A stretch of 64,000 nucleotides of DNA from Dorea sp. AM10-31 (GCF_003435815.1 NZ_QTUV01000002.1:124001-188000), one strand, 5' to 3'. Positions 53,289-62,568 are shown, counted from the first letter of the stretch. The notes: a model not told the origin generated them from the sequence alone. Numbers and translations: made by a program.

Positions 53289-54413
53289 TTATTTGTATTT
53301 TTTCGGCTGTAAACCAACATTCAATACAATTCCGATACCAATGTACAGACTGACAAGAGAAGTCATTCCGTAACTGACAAACGGAAGTGGAACTCCTGTG
53401 TTCGGAATCAATCCTGTTGCAACACCGATATTGATAAAGCTCTGGACTCCTATGAGTCCGCCTACCCCGCAGCAGATGATCCTCCCTGCGAGGTCCTTCG
53501 CTCGAATTCCTATCAGAATACATTGTAGCACAATTAATAATAATAAAGCAATAACAACGCAACTTCCAATGAAACCTAATTCTTCACCAATGATCGCAAA
53601 AATAAAATCAGTCTGTGGCTCCAGAATAAAGTTACCATTTTTTACAGAGGTTGTTGTATTATTATTCAGTCCTTTTCCGGAAAGCTGTCCGGAACCAATT
53701 GCCATAACAGAGTTGTTCTGCTGATAGGCTCCATCATCTGCATATTTATCCGGTTCAAGGAAGGAAAGAATACGTTCCTGCTGGTAATCTTTCAGGAATG
53801 GCTGGTTCGGCTGCACAACAATGCTCAAAAAGATAATTGCTGTCGGAATCAGGATTATCAAAACAGTTCCGATAAAGCGGTAACTGAGTCCTGCAATATA
53901 AATCAGAAAACAGATTACTACAGCTGTACAGATCGTTGTGGAAAGGTTTGGCTCCATAATGATAAGCGCCAACGGTAATCCCGCAAGAATCGCATATTTG
54001 CAAAGTGTGTTACGGTCGTTTACATCCCGTTCATGTTCCATCAGGAACTTTGCGAAAAAAAGTATCAGCAGGATCTTTGCCATCTCAGATGGCTGGAAGG
54101 TAGTAAATCCCAGATCGATCCATCTAGTCGCTCCGCCGACCTTTTTACCTGCAACAAGTACCAGCCCCAGTATAAAAATAGAAAAGCCATAGAAAAACCA
54201 GTAAAAATCAAGCAGCCAGACATAATCAATGAATGTGACGATCATCATAAAGACAATTCCGATCACGACCCCCAGTACCTGACGACTCTGATATACCTGC
54301 TTGGCACTTCCTACAACAAGTATTCCAATTACAGATAAGATAAAAACAAGTGTAACTAATGTAAAATTGTAATCTCTTAACCGATACGGTTTCGTAAATT
54401 TTGGTAATTTCAC
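53289..54413 (-). CDS. rodA: Rod-shape peptidoglycan polymerase RodA (SEDS)
   Basis: RodA is the SEDS-family glycosyltransferase that works with PBP2 in cell elongation. The 374-residue protein has about ten membrane segments and the family sequences GGATRWIDLGFTTFQPSEMAKI, a conserved extracellular loop (PDKYADDGAYQQNNSVMAIG) and GVPLPFVSYGMTSL. It is in the same operon as its PBP2 partner. Its ATG overlaps the minE stop by four bases. Confidence 0.92.
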   Translation of the reverse strand: MKLPKFTKPYRLRDYNFTLVTLVFILSVIGILVVGSAKQVYQSRQVLGVVIGIVFMMIVTFIDYVWLLDFYWFFYGFSIFILGLVLVAGKKVGGATRWIDLGFTTFQPSEMAKILLILFFAKFLMEHERDVNDRNTLCKYAILAGLPLALIIMEPNLSTTICTAVVICFLIYIAGLSYRFIGTVLIILIPTAIIFLSIVVQPNQPFLKDYQQERILSFLEPDKYADDGAYQQNNSVMAIGSGQLSGKGLNNNTTTSVKNGNFILEPQTDFIFAIIGEELGFIGSCVVIALLLLIVLQCILIGIRAKDLAGRIICCGVGGLIGVQSFINIGVATGLIPNTGVPLPFVSYGMTSLVSLYIGIGIVLNVGLQPKKYK

Positions 54414-54622
54414 TCTTCTTCTCCTGAAAAACTAATTAAAATTTGTGTTCTGAATATTTCTACTTTAAAATCCTCTTCTGTAAATTCCACATACTTGGAA
54501 AGCGTCTCATACAATTCCCGACATATTTTATCATAAGAATCTGGTGTGCATTTCACCCTGTCGCTGGTAACCAGTGCTTTTAAACGGTTTTTTGCAACAA
54601 AAACAGAAGATTTTTTTAACAT
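54410..54622 (-). CDS. minE: Cell division topological specificity factor MinE, short
   Basis: MinE stimulates the MinD ATPase and drives pole-to-pole oscillation of MinCD. The 70-residue product has the MinE contact helix and beta strand (VAKNRLKALVTSDR) and the C-terminal dimer strands (FKVEIFRTQILISF). It is shorter than E. coli MinE (88) because the N-terminal amphipathic membrane-targeting segment is nearly absent, leaving only MLKKSSVF. The start is fixed by GGAGG 12 bases after minD. It completes minC-minD-minE here. Confidence 0.85.
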   Translation of the reverse strand: MLKKSSVFVAKNRLKALVTSDRVKCTPDSYDKICRELYETLSKYVEFTEEDFKVEIFRTQILISFSGEEE

Positions 54623-54634
54623 AGGCTCTGCCTC

Positions 54635-55426
54635 CTACCCTTTCCGGAAAATTCCAGAAAGCTTTGAAAAGAATTTGTGGCTGCTGTTAAGATCCATAAA
54701 TGGAACATCTTCACCCATAATTCTTCTGCTGATATTACGATACGCTTTTCCAGCCAGAGAGTCAATTCCGATGACGGGTTCTCCCTGGTTTGTGCCAATG
54801 ACGACGTGTTCATCATCCGGCAATGCACCGATCAGAGGGATCGACAGAATCTCTGTCACATCATCCACGGACATCATATCGCCGCGTCTGACCATATCCA
54901 TGCGGATCCGGTTAATGATCAATGCGTTATCCCTGAGACCGCTTTTTTCCAGCAGTCCGATGATACGGTCTGCGTCACGGATCGCAGACACTTCCGGAGT
55001 TGTGACTACAAGTGCGCGGTCAGCACCTGCGATCGCATTATGGAAGCCCTGCTCAATTCCCGCCGGGCAATCCAGCAGGATATAATCAAAATCTTCTTTT
55101 AATTCAGAAGTCAGCTTTTTCATTTGTCCCGGTGATATTGCCGACTTGTCCTTCGTCTGTGCAGAAGGCAGAAGATATAGATTCTCATATCGTTTATCTC
55201 TTATAAGCGCCTGTTTTAAGCGGCAGGAGCCTTCGATCACATCTACCAGGTTGTATACGATGAGATTTTCCAGTCCCATGACTACATCCAGGTTCCGAAG
55301 GCCGAGATCGGTATCGATCACGACAACCTTCTTGCCGGCTTCTGATAAGCCGGCACCGATATTTGCTGTTGTAGTTGTTTTACCTACACCGCCTTTTCCT
55401 GAAGTAATTACAATAACCTCGCCCAT
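54635..55426 (-). CDS. minD: Septum site-determining ATPase MinD
   Basis: MinD is a membrane-binding ParA-type ATPase that recruits MinC to prevent division at the poles. The 263-residue protein starts with the deviant Walker A GKGGVGKTTT at residues 10-19, has the DTDLGLRNLD switch and a DCPAGIEQG motif, and ends with an amphipathic helix (HKFFSKLSGIFRKG) that is the membrane-targeting sequence. It overlaps minC by 19 bases and is 12 bases before minE. Confidence 0.96.
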   Translation of the reverse strand: MGEVIVITSGKGGVGKTTTTANIGAGLSEAGKKVVVIDTDLGLRNLDVVMGLENLIVYNLVDVIEGSCRLKQALIRDKRYENLYLLPSAQTKDKSAISPGQMKKLTSELKEDFDYILLDCPAGIEQGFHNAIAGADRALVVTTPEVSAIRDADRIIGLLEKSGLRDNALIINRIRMDMVRRGDMMSVDDVTEILSIPLIGALPDDEHVVIGTNQGEPVIGIDSLAGKAYRNISRRIMGEDVPFMDLNSSHKFFSKLSGIFRKG

Positions 55427-56070
55427 GAATAACTTCCTCCTATTACTGGTTTTACTTCGATCTCACCGATTCGAAGCAATTCTGGCTTCATATCAATTGC
55501 TGCGATCATCGCATTATAATCTCCAGTTGCGCCTGCAATGACTGTTCCGTATATCGTCCCGGTCACTGTAACGCTGCCCTTACATATGACAGTTGCGCCT
55601 GTCTCAATATCTCCAACAATTACAATGCTTTTATCCGCTTCAAGGATGGCACGTCCTCTCAGATTGCCTCTGTAGAACAGTCCATACTCTGTGTGTATTG
55701 TCTCTGCGGAGTCATAAGCTTCACCTGCTGTATCATTAGAAGTATTGTCTCTTGTCTTACGGCACAGATGTCTGCCAGACACCGGAGTATCTGTTATAGT
55801 ATGTGTTTCCTGTGTATTATCTTCCGTGTCTGTCAGGCACAGAATCTGAATCCCGGCAGATTCTTCAATTGTCTCTGCCATTGCCTGTTCTTCCTCTTTC
55901 GTAAACGTACGCCCTTCAAAAGTTACTACCATACATGCATGATTAAAAAAATGAGTAAATGCATGCAGTTTTTCGTGAACCCGTTCTCTTAACAGATCAA
56001 ACGGAAGTTCCGGATCAAAACGAAGAGTCATACCATATCTGTTACTTTTGATCAGAACAGGATCTTTCAC
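55408..56070 (-). CDS. minC: Septum site-determining protein MinC
   Basis: MinC blocks FtsZ assembly where MinD positions it. Its N-terminal half (about 1-105) is the FtsZ-inhibiting domain, and the C-terminal beta-helix (LRGRAILEADKSIVIVGDIETGA, ~130-220) binds MinD. The start is GTG 56070, six or seven bases after GAGGTGG, giving MKDPVLIKSNRYG; an upstream in-frame TTG at 56115 would overlap mrdA by 26 bases and is less likely. About 221 residues. Confidence 0.93.
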   Translation of the reverse strand: MKDPVLIKSNRYGMTLRFDPELPFDLLRERVHEKLHAFTHFFNHACMVVTFEGRTFTKEEEQAMAETIEESAGIQILCLTDTEDNTQETHTITDTPVSGRHLCRKTRDNTSNDTAGEAYDSAETIHTEYGLFYRGNLRGRAILEADKSIVIVGDIETGATVICKGSVTVTGTIYGTVIAGATGDYNAMIAAIDMKPELLRIGEIEVKPVIGGSYSWARLL

Positions 56071-56089
56071 ATAGAACCACCTCTTTCTT

Positions 56090-59029
56090 TTAGTCGCCTC
56101 CGGAACCGCTTCCAATCGTTGCAGCTTCTCCGGTGATGATCTTCTTCTTGTCGCCTTTGTTGTAATAGTATTTCATAACATCTCTTCCGACTTCGGCCGC
56201 ACGGGAAGAGCTGTATCCGTTTGCAATACGGATTGCCCATGCGACTTCCGGAGAATTGCTTGGCGCAAATCCGACAAACAATCCATGATCCGGATGTGTC
56301 TTTCCCTGCTGTGCAGTACCGGTTTTACCGGAAATTGCGAGATTTGTATGATTCAGGCTCGAGAAAATATCATTATGTTCCAGAAGTACCACATTACGCA
56401 TACCTGTGTGTACTGCACTCCAAGTGGAATCCGGAACATCTGTGATCTTATTCTTTACTTTGGCTTTGTAAGATTTGATCCTCTTTCCTTTAACATTGGT
56501 TACTTTATCAAGAACTGTCAAATTGTATACAGTTCCTTTATTTGCAACAGTTGTAATATATCTTGCAAGCTGGCTGGTCGTGTAGTTATTTGTACCTTGT
56601 CCAATTGCTGACGGAACAGAAGAATCATCAGAAATCTGTGGCTGCGCCTCCGGAATCTCAATACCGGAAGTACTTCCAAGTCCGAATTTTTTCGCATATT
56701 TCTTCAGTACATTAAGTCCACGGTCGCTGGAATAATAAGAAGAAGTTGCTTTTCCTTCTGCATTGTCTGACTGTATCTGATTCAGTCCATTCTGTTTCAG
56801 ACTCAGACGGTATCCGACTTCATAGAAGAAGCTGTTGCAGGAATGCTGGATTGCCTGTGAGACGTTCAGACTTCCATGCGCACTCGGATAAGCCCAGCAT
56901 TTTGGATTCGGTGTTACTTTCTTATAAATACCGGAACAATTAATAATAGATGATGTTGTAATAACACCTTCCGATAATCCGGCAATTGCAGACAGTGGCT
57001 TGTATGTGGAACCGGGCGCTGTCTTTTCCTGCGTTGCACTGTTATATAACGGTCTGGAACTGTCATTTAACAGCTTGCTGTAATAATTGGAATCCATTGT
57101 ATTTGCCAGCTTGTTATTGTCATATCCCGGATAAGATACACATGCCAGCACATCTCCATTATTTGGATCCGTCATGACAAGTGAGCCTGTAGATGGTTCC
57201 AGTCCCAGCTCGCCCGGCGTGATTTCCAGTTTCTTGATCTTTGCACGGATAAAATCATAAGAGCCAAGACTACCGGCTTTTAACTGTGCATACTGTGCAT
57301 CACTCTTCTTCAGCACATTCTGCTCATATAACATCAGACAAATCTGGCGTCCGGTGATTGTACCGGCTTTGATCATGTACTTGTATATCATCTTATCAAA
57401 ACTGCTGTTTGATTTCAGTCCGTCCATGATATACGAAACAAGTGCTTTGTATAGCTCTGTAGAATCCGAATATTTTCCGCTCTTCGGCATATAATTTGTT
57501 AATTTTGAAGTATCAATCCAGTTCTTGGAAATCGCATAGTTCAGATACTTTTTAATGTTGATTGTCTCAGAATCATGCCATGCTTTGTAAGTTTTGTCAC
57601 TGGAATCGATTTTTCCTGAAAGCAGTACTTTATTATTGCTTGTCAGCATATCATTAACAAGGTAACTCAAGTATGCCTGATATTCCTTTGACTGATCTTT
57701 ATATGCGGCAGCACCTGAACTGTTTAACATTTTTTTGAGCTTTTTAAGCACGGCTTTTTTATTGGATGAAAATGTTTTGTGAACTGCCTTTTCTGTAGAC
57801 TTGGCATCATCATCCGAAAAATGTGTCATATCCAGAATATCATTGGAAATGAAGGAATTATATACATCACCAACCGGAATGATCACATCACTTCCGTCGG
57901 ATACCTTCGTACGGTCATAATTCAAAGTATTCTGCAATTTACTTAATATAATTCCGGCAAGTTCCTGTTCCAGAATATTATAAGCTGCAACCTGCAGATC
58001 CGCATCAATTGTAAGATAAAGGTCGTTTCCTGCTTTTGCCTTCTTGCCCTGAACAGTATCCAGAACTTTACCTACGTTATTAACATACAGCTTGACTGTT
58101 CCTTTTTTACCTTTTAAGGTTGTATCCATTGTTTTTTCAATACCGGCTTTACCAACGGTATCGGTCTTATCGTATTCTTTCTGTTTTTTTTGGCTCAACG
58201 CATCGTATTCTTCCGTAGAAATCTGTCCGGTATAACCGATCAGATTGGCGAAACATTTGCTGTTCGTATATTTACGGAGTGATTTCTCATCGATATTGAC
58301 TCCCTGTAAATGATCCATATTTTCCATTACATCTGCAACGGTATCATCGCTGACATCTTCTGCAATCGTTGTTGCAATGTATTTCTGATAACTGTTCAAA
58401 GCGATCGCATAGCGAATATTGATCAGCTTAAGAACACTCTGCTTATCCAGCTTCTTCTCATTGATTCCGTAACCACTCCGCTTGTCTGTGCAGAGGTAAT
58501 GGATAATATCTGCAGCAGATTCATTTTTCTGCTCTTTGCTGAGCTCATCGATCGTCCTCTTGCCGTAAACATCGGCAACAAAACGAAGTCTCTGTGTATC
58601 TGATTCTGCGGCAAATACATATTCTTTATCCTTGTCAAGAATAATACCAAAATTATTGATCACCGTATCACCATTTGATTCAACCATCTTGATTACCGTT
58701 GTGATGATCTTGTTCAGAGCTTTGTTCTTTTCTTTTAAAGTATCATACTCTCCGTTATCTTCAATCGTAACAGAATATGCCAGTTCATTATAAGCAAGCA
58801 GCTTTCCGTTACGGTCATAAATATTCCCGCGGGTACCTTCAACATCTTTTGTTTTCTGGATTTGCAGTTTATAGTTATCCAGATATTCCTGCCCTTTTAC
58901 AATCTGCAAATAAAAGACACGCTGTACCAAAACCGCAGACATAATACAGAATACAACAACGGCAACAAATATTCTGGATTTAAATATTTCTGCAATACGA
59001 TCTCTCAATCGTTCGAATAAATTAGACAA
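56090..59029 (-). CDS. mrdA: Penicillin-binding protein 2 (MrdA-like), with a large insertion
   Basis: A class B PBP, the transpeptidase of the elongation machine with RodA. Motifs (counted from the chosen start): STYK at 674-677, SCN at 730-732 and KTG at 902-904, preceded by an N-terminal TM and the pedestal domain (RGNIYDRNGKLLAYN). At ~979 residues it is ~300 longer than usual. A 250-residue block (about 359-609), rich in Ser, Lys, Asp and Tyr, is inserted between the LTIDADLQ helix and the TGSLVMTDPN strand that starts the transpeptidase domain. The start is TTG 59029, 11 bases after AAAGGAG at 59041-59047, overlapping mreD by eight bases; TTG 59062 is also in frame. Confidence 0.93.
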   Translation of the reverse strand: MSNLFERLRDRIAEIFKSRIFVAVVVFCIMSAVLVQRVFYLQIVKGQEYLDNYKLQIQKTKDVEGTRGNIYDRNGKLLAYNELAYSVTIEDNGEYDTLKEKNKALNKIITTVIKMVESNGDTVINNFGIILDKDKEYVFAAESDTQRLRFVADVYGKRTIDELSKEQKNESAADIIHYLCTDKRSGYGINEKKLDKQSVLKLINIRYAIALNSYQKYIATTIAEDVSDDTVADVMENMDHLQGVNIDEKSLRKYTNSKCFANLIGYTGQISTEEYDALSQKKQKEYDKTDTVGKAGIEKTMDTTLKGKKGTVKLYVNNVGKVLDTVQGKKAKAGNDLYLTIDADLQVAAYNILEQELAGIILSKLQNTLNYDRTKVSDGSDVIIPVGDVYNSFISNDILDMTHFSDDDAKSTEKAVHKTFSSNKKAVLKKLKKMLNSSGAAAYKDQSKEYQAYLSYLVNDMLTSNNKVLLSGKIDSSDKTYKAWHDSETINIKKYLNYAISKNWIDTSKLTNYMPKSGKYSDSTELYKALVSYIMDGLKSNSSFDKMIYKYMIKAGTITGRQICLMLYEQNVLKKSDAQYAQLKAGSLGSYDFIRAKIKKLEITPGELGLEPSTGSLVMTDPNNGDVLACVSYPGYDNNKLANTMDSNYYSKLLNDSSRPLYNSATQEKTAPGSTYKPLSAIAGLSEGVITTSSIINCSGIYKKVTPNPKCWAYPSAHGSLNVSQAIQHSCNSFFYEVGYRLSLKQNGLNQIQSDNAEGKATSSYYSSDRGLNVLKKYAKKFGLGSTSGIEIPEAQPQISDDSSVPSAIGQGTNNYTTSQLARYITTVANKGTVYNLTVLDKVTNVKGKRIKSYKAKVKNKITDVPDSTWSAVHTGMRNVVLLEHNDIFSSLNHTNLAISGKTGTAQQGKTHPDHGLFVGFAPSNSPEVAWAIRIANGYSSSRAAEVGRDVMKYYYNKGDKKKIITGEAATIGSGSGGD

Positions 59030-59540
59030 ATTTACTAGCACTCCTTTGTTCTTCTGATTCAAGTTTTCGGTTAATATGAAGGATCACCTGATAAAGGATC
59101 AGGGTTACCAGTATGGTGTATACAAGTTCCGGTATAATAATACTAAACAGGTATGTTCCAAATGCAAAGTCTCCCTGCAGCATATATACAAATACATAGA
59201 TACAGATTCCATATAAGAATTCGCTTGCGGAGATCAGTACGATCGGAAGTTTGATATCTTCATCGTAAAAAAGGCGCTCAAACGAACCGTTCAGATATCC
59301 GATCACGGTATATAGCAGTGTATGAAATCCAAGGAGCTGTCCCCAGAATATATCTACTAAAAGTCCGGATATGGCACCGACAGCTATTCCGGATTTGCGT
59401 CCTCTCATAAATCCGAAGGAGGACGTTACTACGAGCATAAGATTCGGACTTACTGCACCGAATTTCAGTTTGACAAATAGCGTACTTTGCAAAAGGAAAC
59501 TGATTAATATGATGAAAAAAGTAATTACTTTTCTTTTCAT
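59022..59540 (-). CDS. mreD: Rod shape-determining protein MreD
   Basis: A 172-residue membrane protein with five to six TM segments, matching MreD. It has the typical PNLMLVVTSSFGFMRGRKSG and GLLVDIFWGQLLGFHTLLY sequences. MreD bridges MreC and the PBP2/RodA complex. Its stop overlaps the preferred mrdA start. AGGAG precedes the ATG. Confidence 0.92.
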   Translation of the reverse strand: MKRKVITFFIILISFLLQSTLFVKLKFGAVSPNLMLVVTSSFGFMRGRKSGIAVGAISGLLVDIFWGQLLGFHTLLYTVIGYLNGSFERLFYDEDIKLPIVLISASEFLYGICIYVFVYMLQGDFAFGTYLFSIIIPELVYTILVTLILYQVILHINRKLESEEQRSASKFV

Positions 59541-59556
59541 GAATCCTTACTCCTTC

Positions 59557-60426
59557 TTACTTCTTTTTTGACCGGCTGCTGATCATCTCCTGCTTGGTTT
59601 TTGTAATGACAAGCACTTCCTGGATCTTGCTGTAATCAACAGCTGGTGTAATATAACCAGAACGCGTCAGATTGTTGGAATCTACCTTCACTTCACTGAC
59701 ATATCCGATAAACAGTCCCTGTAAGTAGCGGTCACTGACGTGGGATGTGACAACCTGCTCTCCCACTTCAATCTTATTGTCGTTATTGGCAAGTTTTTCA
59801 AAACGAAGTCGTCCGTCAGAGGCAAGTTTTAAATCTCCGCGGACAATACAGGTATCTGAAGTAGAAAGCATCATTGCACTGACATTGCTTGCATCATCAA
59901 TCAATGCACGAACTCTTGCATAATGTGGTCCGACTTCTGTGACAATACCGACCAGACCGCTTCCGGCAAGAACGTTGCAGTTCTTTTTGATACCGTCTTT
60001 GCTTCCCTTATCAATTATAAAATCACTGAACCAGTTCGTGCCATTATCGGCAATGACATGCGCTCCGATCTTCTTATAATCAGAGTAGTTTTCATCCAGT
60101 TTGTATAACTGCTTGAGCCTGTCCAGTTCATACTGTTCCTGACGGAGCCTTGTATTATCGGTTGTAAGCTCATCTACTTTTTTCTGTAATTTTTTATTTT
60201 CCTTCGTCATATCTTTCATTGTCTGAAAGTTTTTGGATACGTCACTCATCCATGTACCGGCATAGCTGATCCCTTTTTCCATTGGAATAACCGTATAGTT
60301 GGCAACAAAAGTAACCGGACCGGCATGGCCGGTAAAATGTTCAATTCCCATCAGAAGTATACAGACAACCGCTATGATCAGAAGCCAGTATTTGCTTGGA
60401 AGTGACGATTGATTCTTTATCTTCAT
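59557..60426 (-). CDS. mreC: Rod shape-determining protein MreC
   Basis: A 289-residue bitopic protein: short cytoplasmic tail, TM at about 14-27, a coiled coil at ~70-110 (KKLQKKVDELTTDNTRLR) and an extracytoplasmic double beta-barrel (VLAGSGLVGIVTEVG). MreC forms filaments that activate PBP2. It starts one base after the mreB stop, so the two are coupled. Confidence 0.95.
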   Translation of the reverse strand: MKIKNQSSLPSKYWLLIIAVVCILLMGIEHFTGHAGPVTFVANYTVIPMEKGISYAGTWMSDVSKNFQTMKDMTKENKKLQKKVDELTTDNTRLRQEQYELDRLKQLYKLDENYSDYKKIGAHVIADNGTNWFSDFIIDKGSKDGIKKNCNVLAGSGLVGIVTEVGPHYARVRALIDDASNVSAMMLSTSDTCIVRGDLKLASDGRLRFEKLANNDNKIEVGEQVVTSHVSDRYLQGLFIGYVSEVKVDSNNLTRSGYITPAVDYSKIQEVLVITKTKQEMISSRSKKK

Positions 60427-60427
60427 A

Positions 60428-61450
60428 TTATCTCATCCACCTATAATTTTGATCTAACATTGAGTATGCAAGTTTGCTTAATTCTTTTGATTTAATGATC
60501 TTCTCCAATCCGTTTACGACACAAATGTCCGGTTCCGACGACGTCGATGTATGGATACCGGTTGCCTTCTCGATATAGGTCTCAAGTCCCGGCATATATG
60601 CCATGCCACCAGTCAGGTAGATCCCGTTCTCATGAATCGCTTTGCGTACTTCCGGTGGTGTCCTGTCAAGTAAGGAATGAATGGCGCGTACGCAGTCCAG
60701 CAAAGGATCACGAAGCGCTGCACGGATCAATGTATAAGAAATTGTCTTACGCATTGGAAGTCCTGTGATTAGATCACGTCCTGCAACAGACAGTGCTGCA
60801 TCTTTCTCGCCGGTAAAAACGCCGAAACGTTTTCTTAAGATCTCAGCTGTATGATGACCGATCAGGAAATCATGGCTGTGCCGCACCAGATTAACGATTG
60901 CCTGGTCATAGGCTGTTCCGCCGAGCTTTAACAGCCGGTTCAAAACCATACCGCCTTCTGCAAGAACCGATAGTTCTGTCGTCTCACCGCCAAAATTCAC
61001 GATAAGCACACCCTTTGTCTCTTTGACATCAAGTCCGAGCCCGACTGCATCTGCAATGGAACGCTCCACGATGTTTACTTCTTTTGCCTTTGCAGTAGAA
61101 TGGATCACCAGGTCAAAGAATGCCTTTTTCTCAACTTCTGTCACATCCGTCGGAACTGCGATTACATATTCCGAACCTCTGGCGAACTGTCTTCCTTTCT
61201 TCAACAGATTCTGGAGCAAAAACTGCATATCATTAAAATGGGAAATTACACCCTCCTTCATTGGAAATACAACATTAATGTTGTCCGGTGCTTTCTCATA
61301 CATGCCATATGCATCATCTCCGACAGCGAAAATCTCCGTACCGTCTTTGATCGCAATTACATCTTTTTCTTTCCAGATCGTATCTTTTTTCTTATCATAT
61401 ACCTTGATCTCATAAGATCCAAGATCCAGTCCGTAAGTATTTCTTGCCAT
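60428..61450 (-). CDS. mreB: Divergent MreB-like actin homologue
   Basis: A 340-residue actin-fold protein heading the mreBCD group. The phosphate-1 loop reads GLDLGSYEIKVY (usual DLGTANT) and phosphate-2 NFGGETTELSV (usual DIGGGTT), so two normally invariant positions are changed, while LTGGMAYMPGL is standard. ATP binding may be altered. The real start is ATG 61450, ten bases after AAAGGA; the longer open frame reaching 61513 overlaps radC. A second, canonical MreB or Mbl may be encoded elsewhere. Confidence 0.88.
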   Translation of the reverse strand: MARNTYGLDLGSYEIKVYDKKKDTIWKEKDVIAIKDGTEIFAVGDDAYGMYEKAPDNINVVFPMKEGVISHFNDMQFLLQNLLKKGRQFARGSEYVIAVPTDVTEVEKKAFFDLVIHSTAKAKEVNIVERSIADAVGLGLDVKETKGVLIVNFGGETTELSVLAEGGMVLNRLLKLGGTAYDQAIVNLVRHSHDFLIGHHTAEILRKRFGVFTGEKDAALSVAGRDLITGLPMRKTISYTLIRAALRDPLLDCVRAIHSLLDRTPPEVRKAIHENGIYLTGGMAYMPGLETYIEKATGIHTSTSSEPDICVVNGLEKIIKSKELSKLAYSMLDQNYRWMR

Positions 61451-61467
61451 CTGATATTTATCCTTTC

Positions 61468-62169
61468 TCAAGCATTTTCTAATAGTCCTTCTTCGCGAAA
61501 GCTCATATAACAATGATTGCCAATAATAATATGATCTAACAAATCAATTCCAACCAGCGCTCCTGCCTGTGCGATACGACCTGTGATCAGTCGGTCATCC
61601 GCGCTCGGAGTCGGATCTCCGCTCGGATGATTATGTAACAGCACAATGGATACAGCTTCCTGTTTCAAAGCTTCCACAAAAAGCTCTCGCGGCGTAATGA
61701 TCGATGCTTTCACTGTTCCTTTTGAAATGTTTCGTTCACAGATCAGTTCCGCTTTTGTATTCAGCATCAGAAGTTTCATAACTTCCTGACTCTCATGCCG
61801 TAAATCTTCCATATAATAATCAGCTATTGATGTGGGGGATGAAAATCTGAGATGCTCTTTCGCAGACGCTTTTGCCAATCGTTTTGCCAGCTCTGACAGA
61901 CACAGAATCTGTATGGCTTTCACTTTCCCTATTCCCTTAAGCTTAAGAAGCCTGGGTAAGGAAAAATGGTGAATACCCAGAATCCCGTTCTGACCGGAAT
62001 CATATAAGATCCTTTTCGCCAGTTCAACAGCATTCTCACCTTTGGTCCCCGTACGGAGAAACACTGCCAGAAGTTCGATATCTGTCAAACTCTCCGGTCC
62101 CATCTCCACACATTTCTCATAAGGCCGTTCCACACTTGGAATTTCTTTCATGGTATTTGATTGATTCAT
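61468..62169 (-). CDS. radC: RadC family JAB-domain protein
   Basis: A 233-residue RadC (UPF0758) protein: N-terminal helix-hairpin-helix region (LKLKGIGKVKAIQIL) and a C-terminal JAMM/MPN+ metalloprotease-like domain with HNHPSGDPTPSADD (HxHx...D). RadC's biological role is unsettled; it is not required for DNA repair as once thought. In Firmicutes it commonly precedes mreB, as here. The start at ATG 62169 has only a weak AAAGATGAG site. Confidence 0.9.
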   Translation of the reverse strand: MNQSNTMKEIPSVERPYEKCVEMGPESLTDIELLAVFLRTGTKGENAVELAKRILYDSGQNGILGIHHFSLPRLLKLKGIGKVKAIQILCLSELAKRLAKASAKEHLRFSSPTSIADYYMEDLRHESQEVMKLLMLNTKAELICERNISKGTVKASIITPRELFVEALKQEAVSIVLLHNHPSGDPTPSADDRLITGRIAQAGALVGIDLLDHIIIGNHCYMSFREEGLLENA

Positions 62170-62211
62170 CTCATCTTTAGATTCGTACGACGATCCCTTT
62201 AAAATCTTAAA

Positions 62212-62472
62212 TTAAAGGAAACGATAAATGAAAATTGCTACAATCACGCCAATGATGCTTGCAATGGTAATTTTAATTGTAAGTCCGAATGTCACAACAA
62301 GCAGTCCCAGATTCAGAACCACCGGATCATCCAGTCCGAACGTCTGTCCATAGCTGAGCCAGTTCAGTGAAGATACACCGTCTGCCAGCATGCCGATAAA
62401 ACCACCAAGAACAATCCCTGCCAGTAATAGCAGAAATAAAGCCCAGGCGTTTTTGCCTCCTTTTCCCTTCAT
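62212..62472 (-). CDS. DUF4321 family small membrane protein
   Basis: An 86-residue protein with two membrane segments (WALFLLLLAGIVLGGFIGML and LLVVTFGLTIKITIASIIGVIVAIFIY). It matches DUF4321, a family found in Clostridia next to radC and mreB. Function unknown; its fixed place in front of the Mre cluster suggests an envelope role. GGAGGAG precedes the ATG on the minus strand. Confidence 0.8.
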   Translation of the reverse strand: MKGKGGKNAWALFLLLLAGIVLGGFIGMLADGVSSLNWLSYGQTFGLDDPVVLNLGLLVVTFGLTIKITIASIIGVIVAIFIYRFL

Positions 62473-62568
62473 AATATGTACTCCTCCTCGTGTTTATCTC
62501 TTCGAAAAACTCAATACATTTTATCATATTTCCGAAAAAGTGTATAGAGTTATCCCATTAATTTTTTC

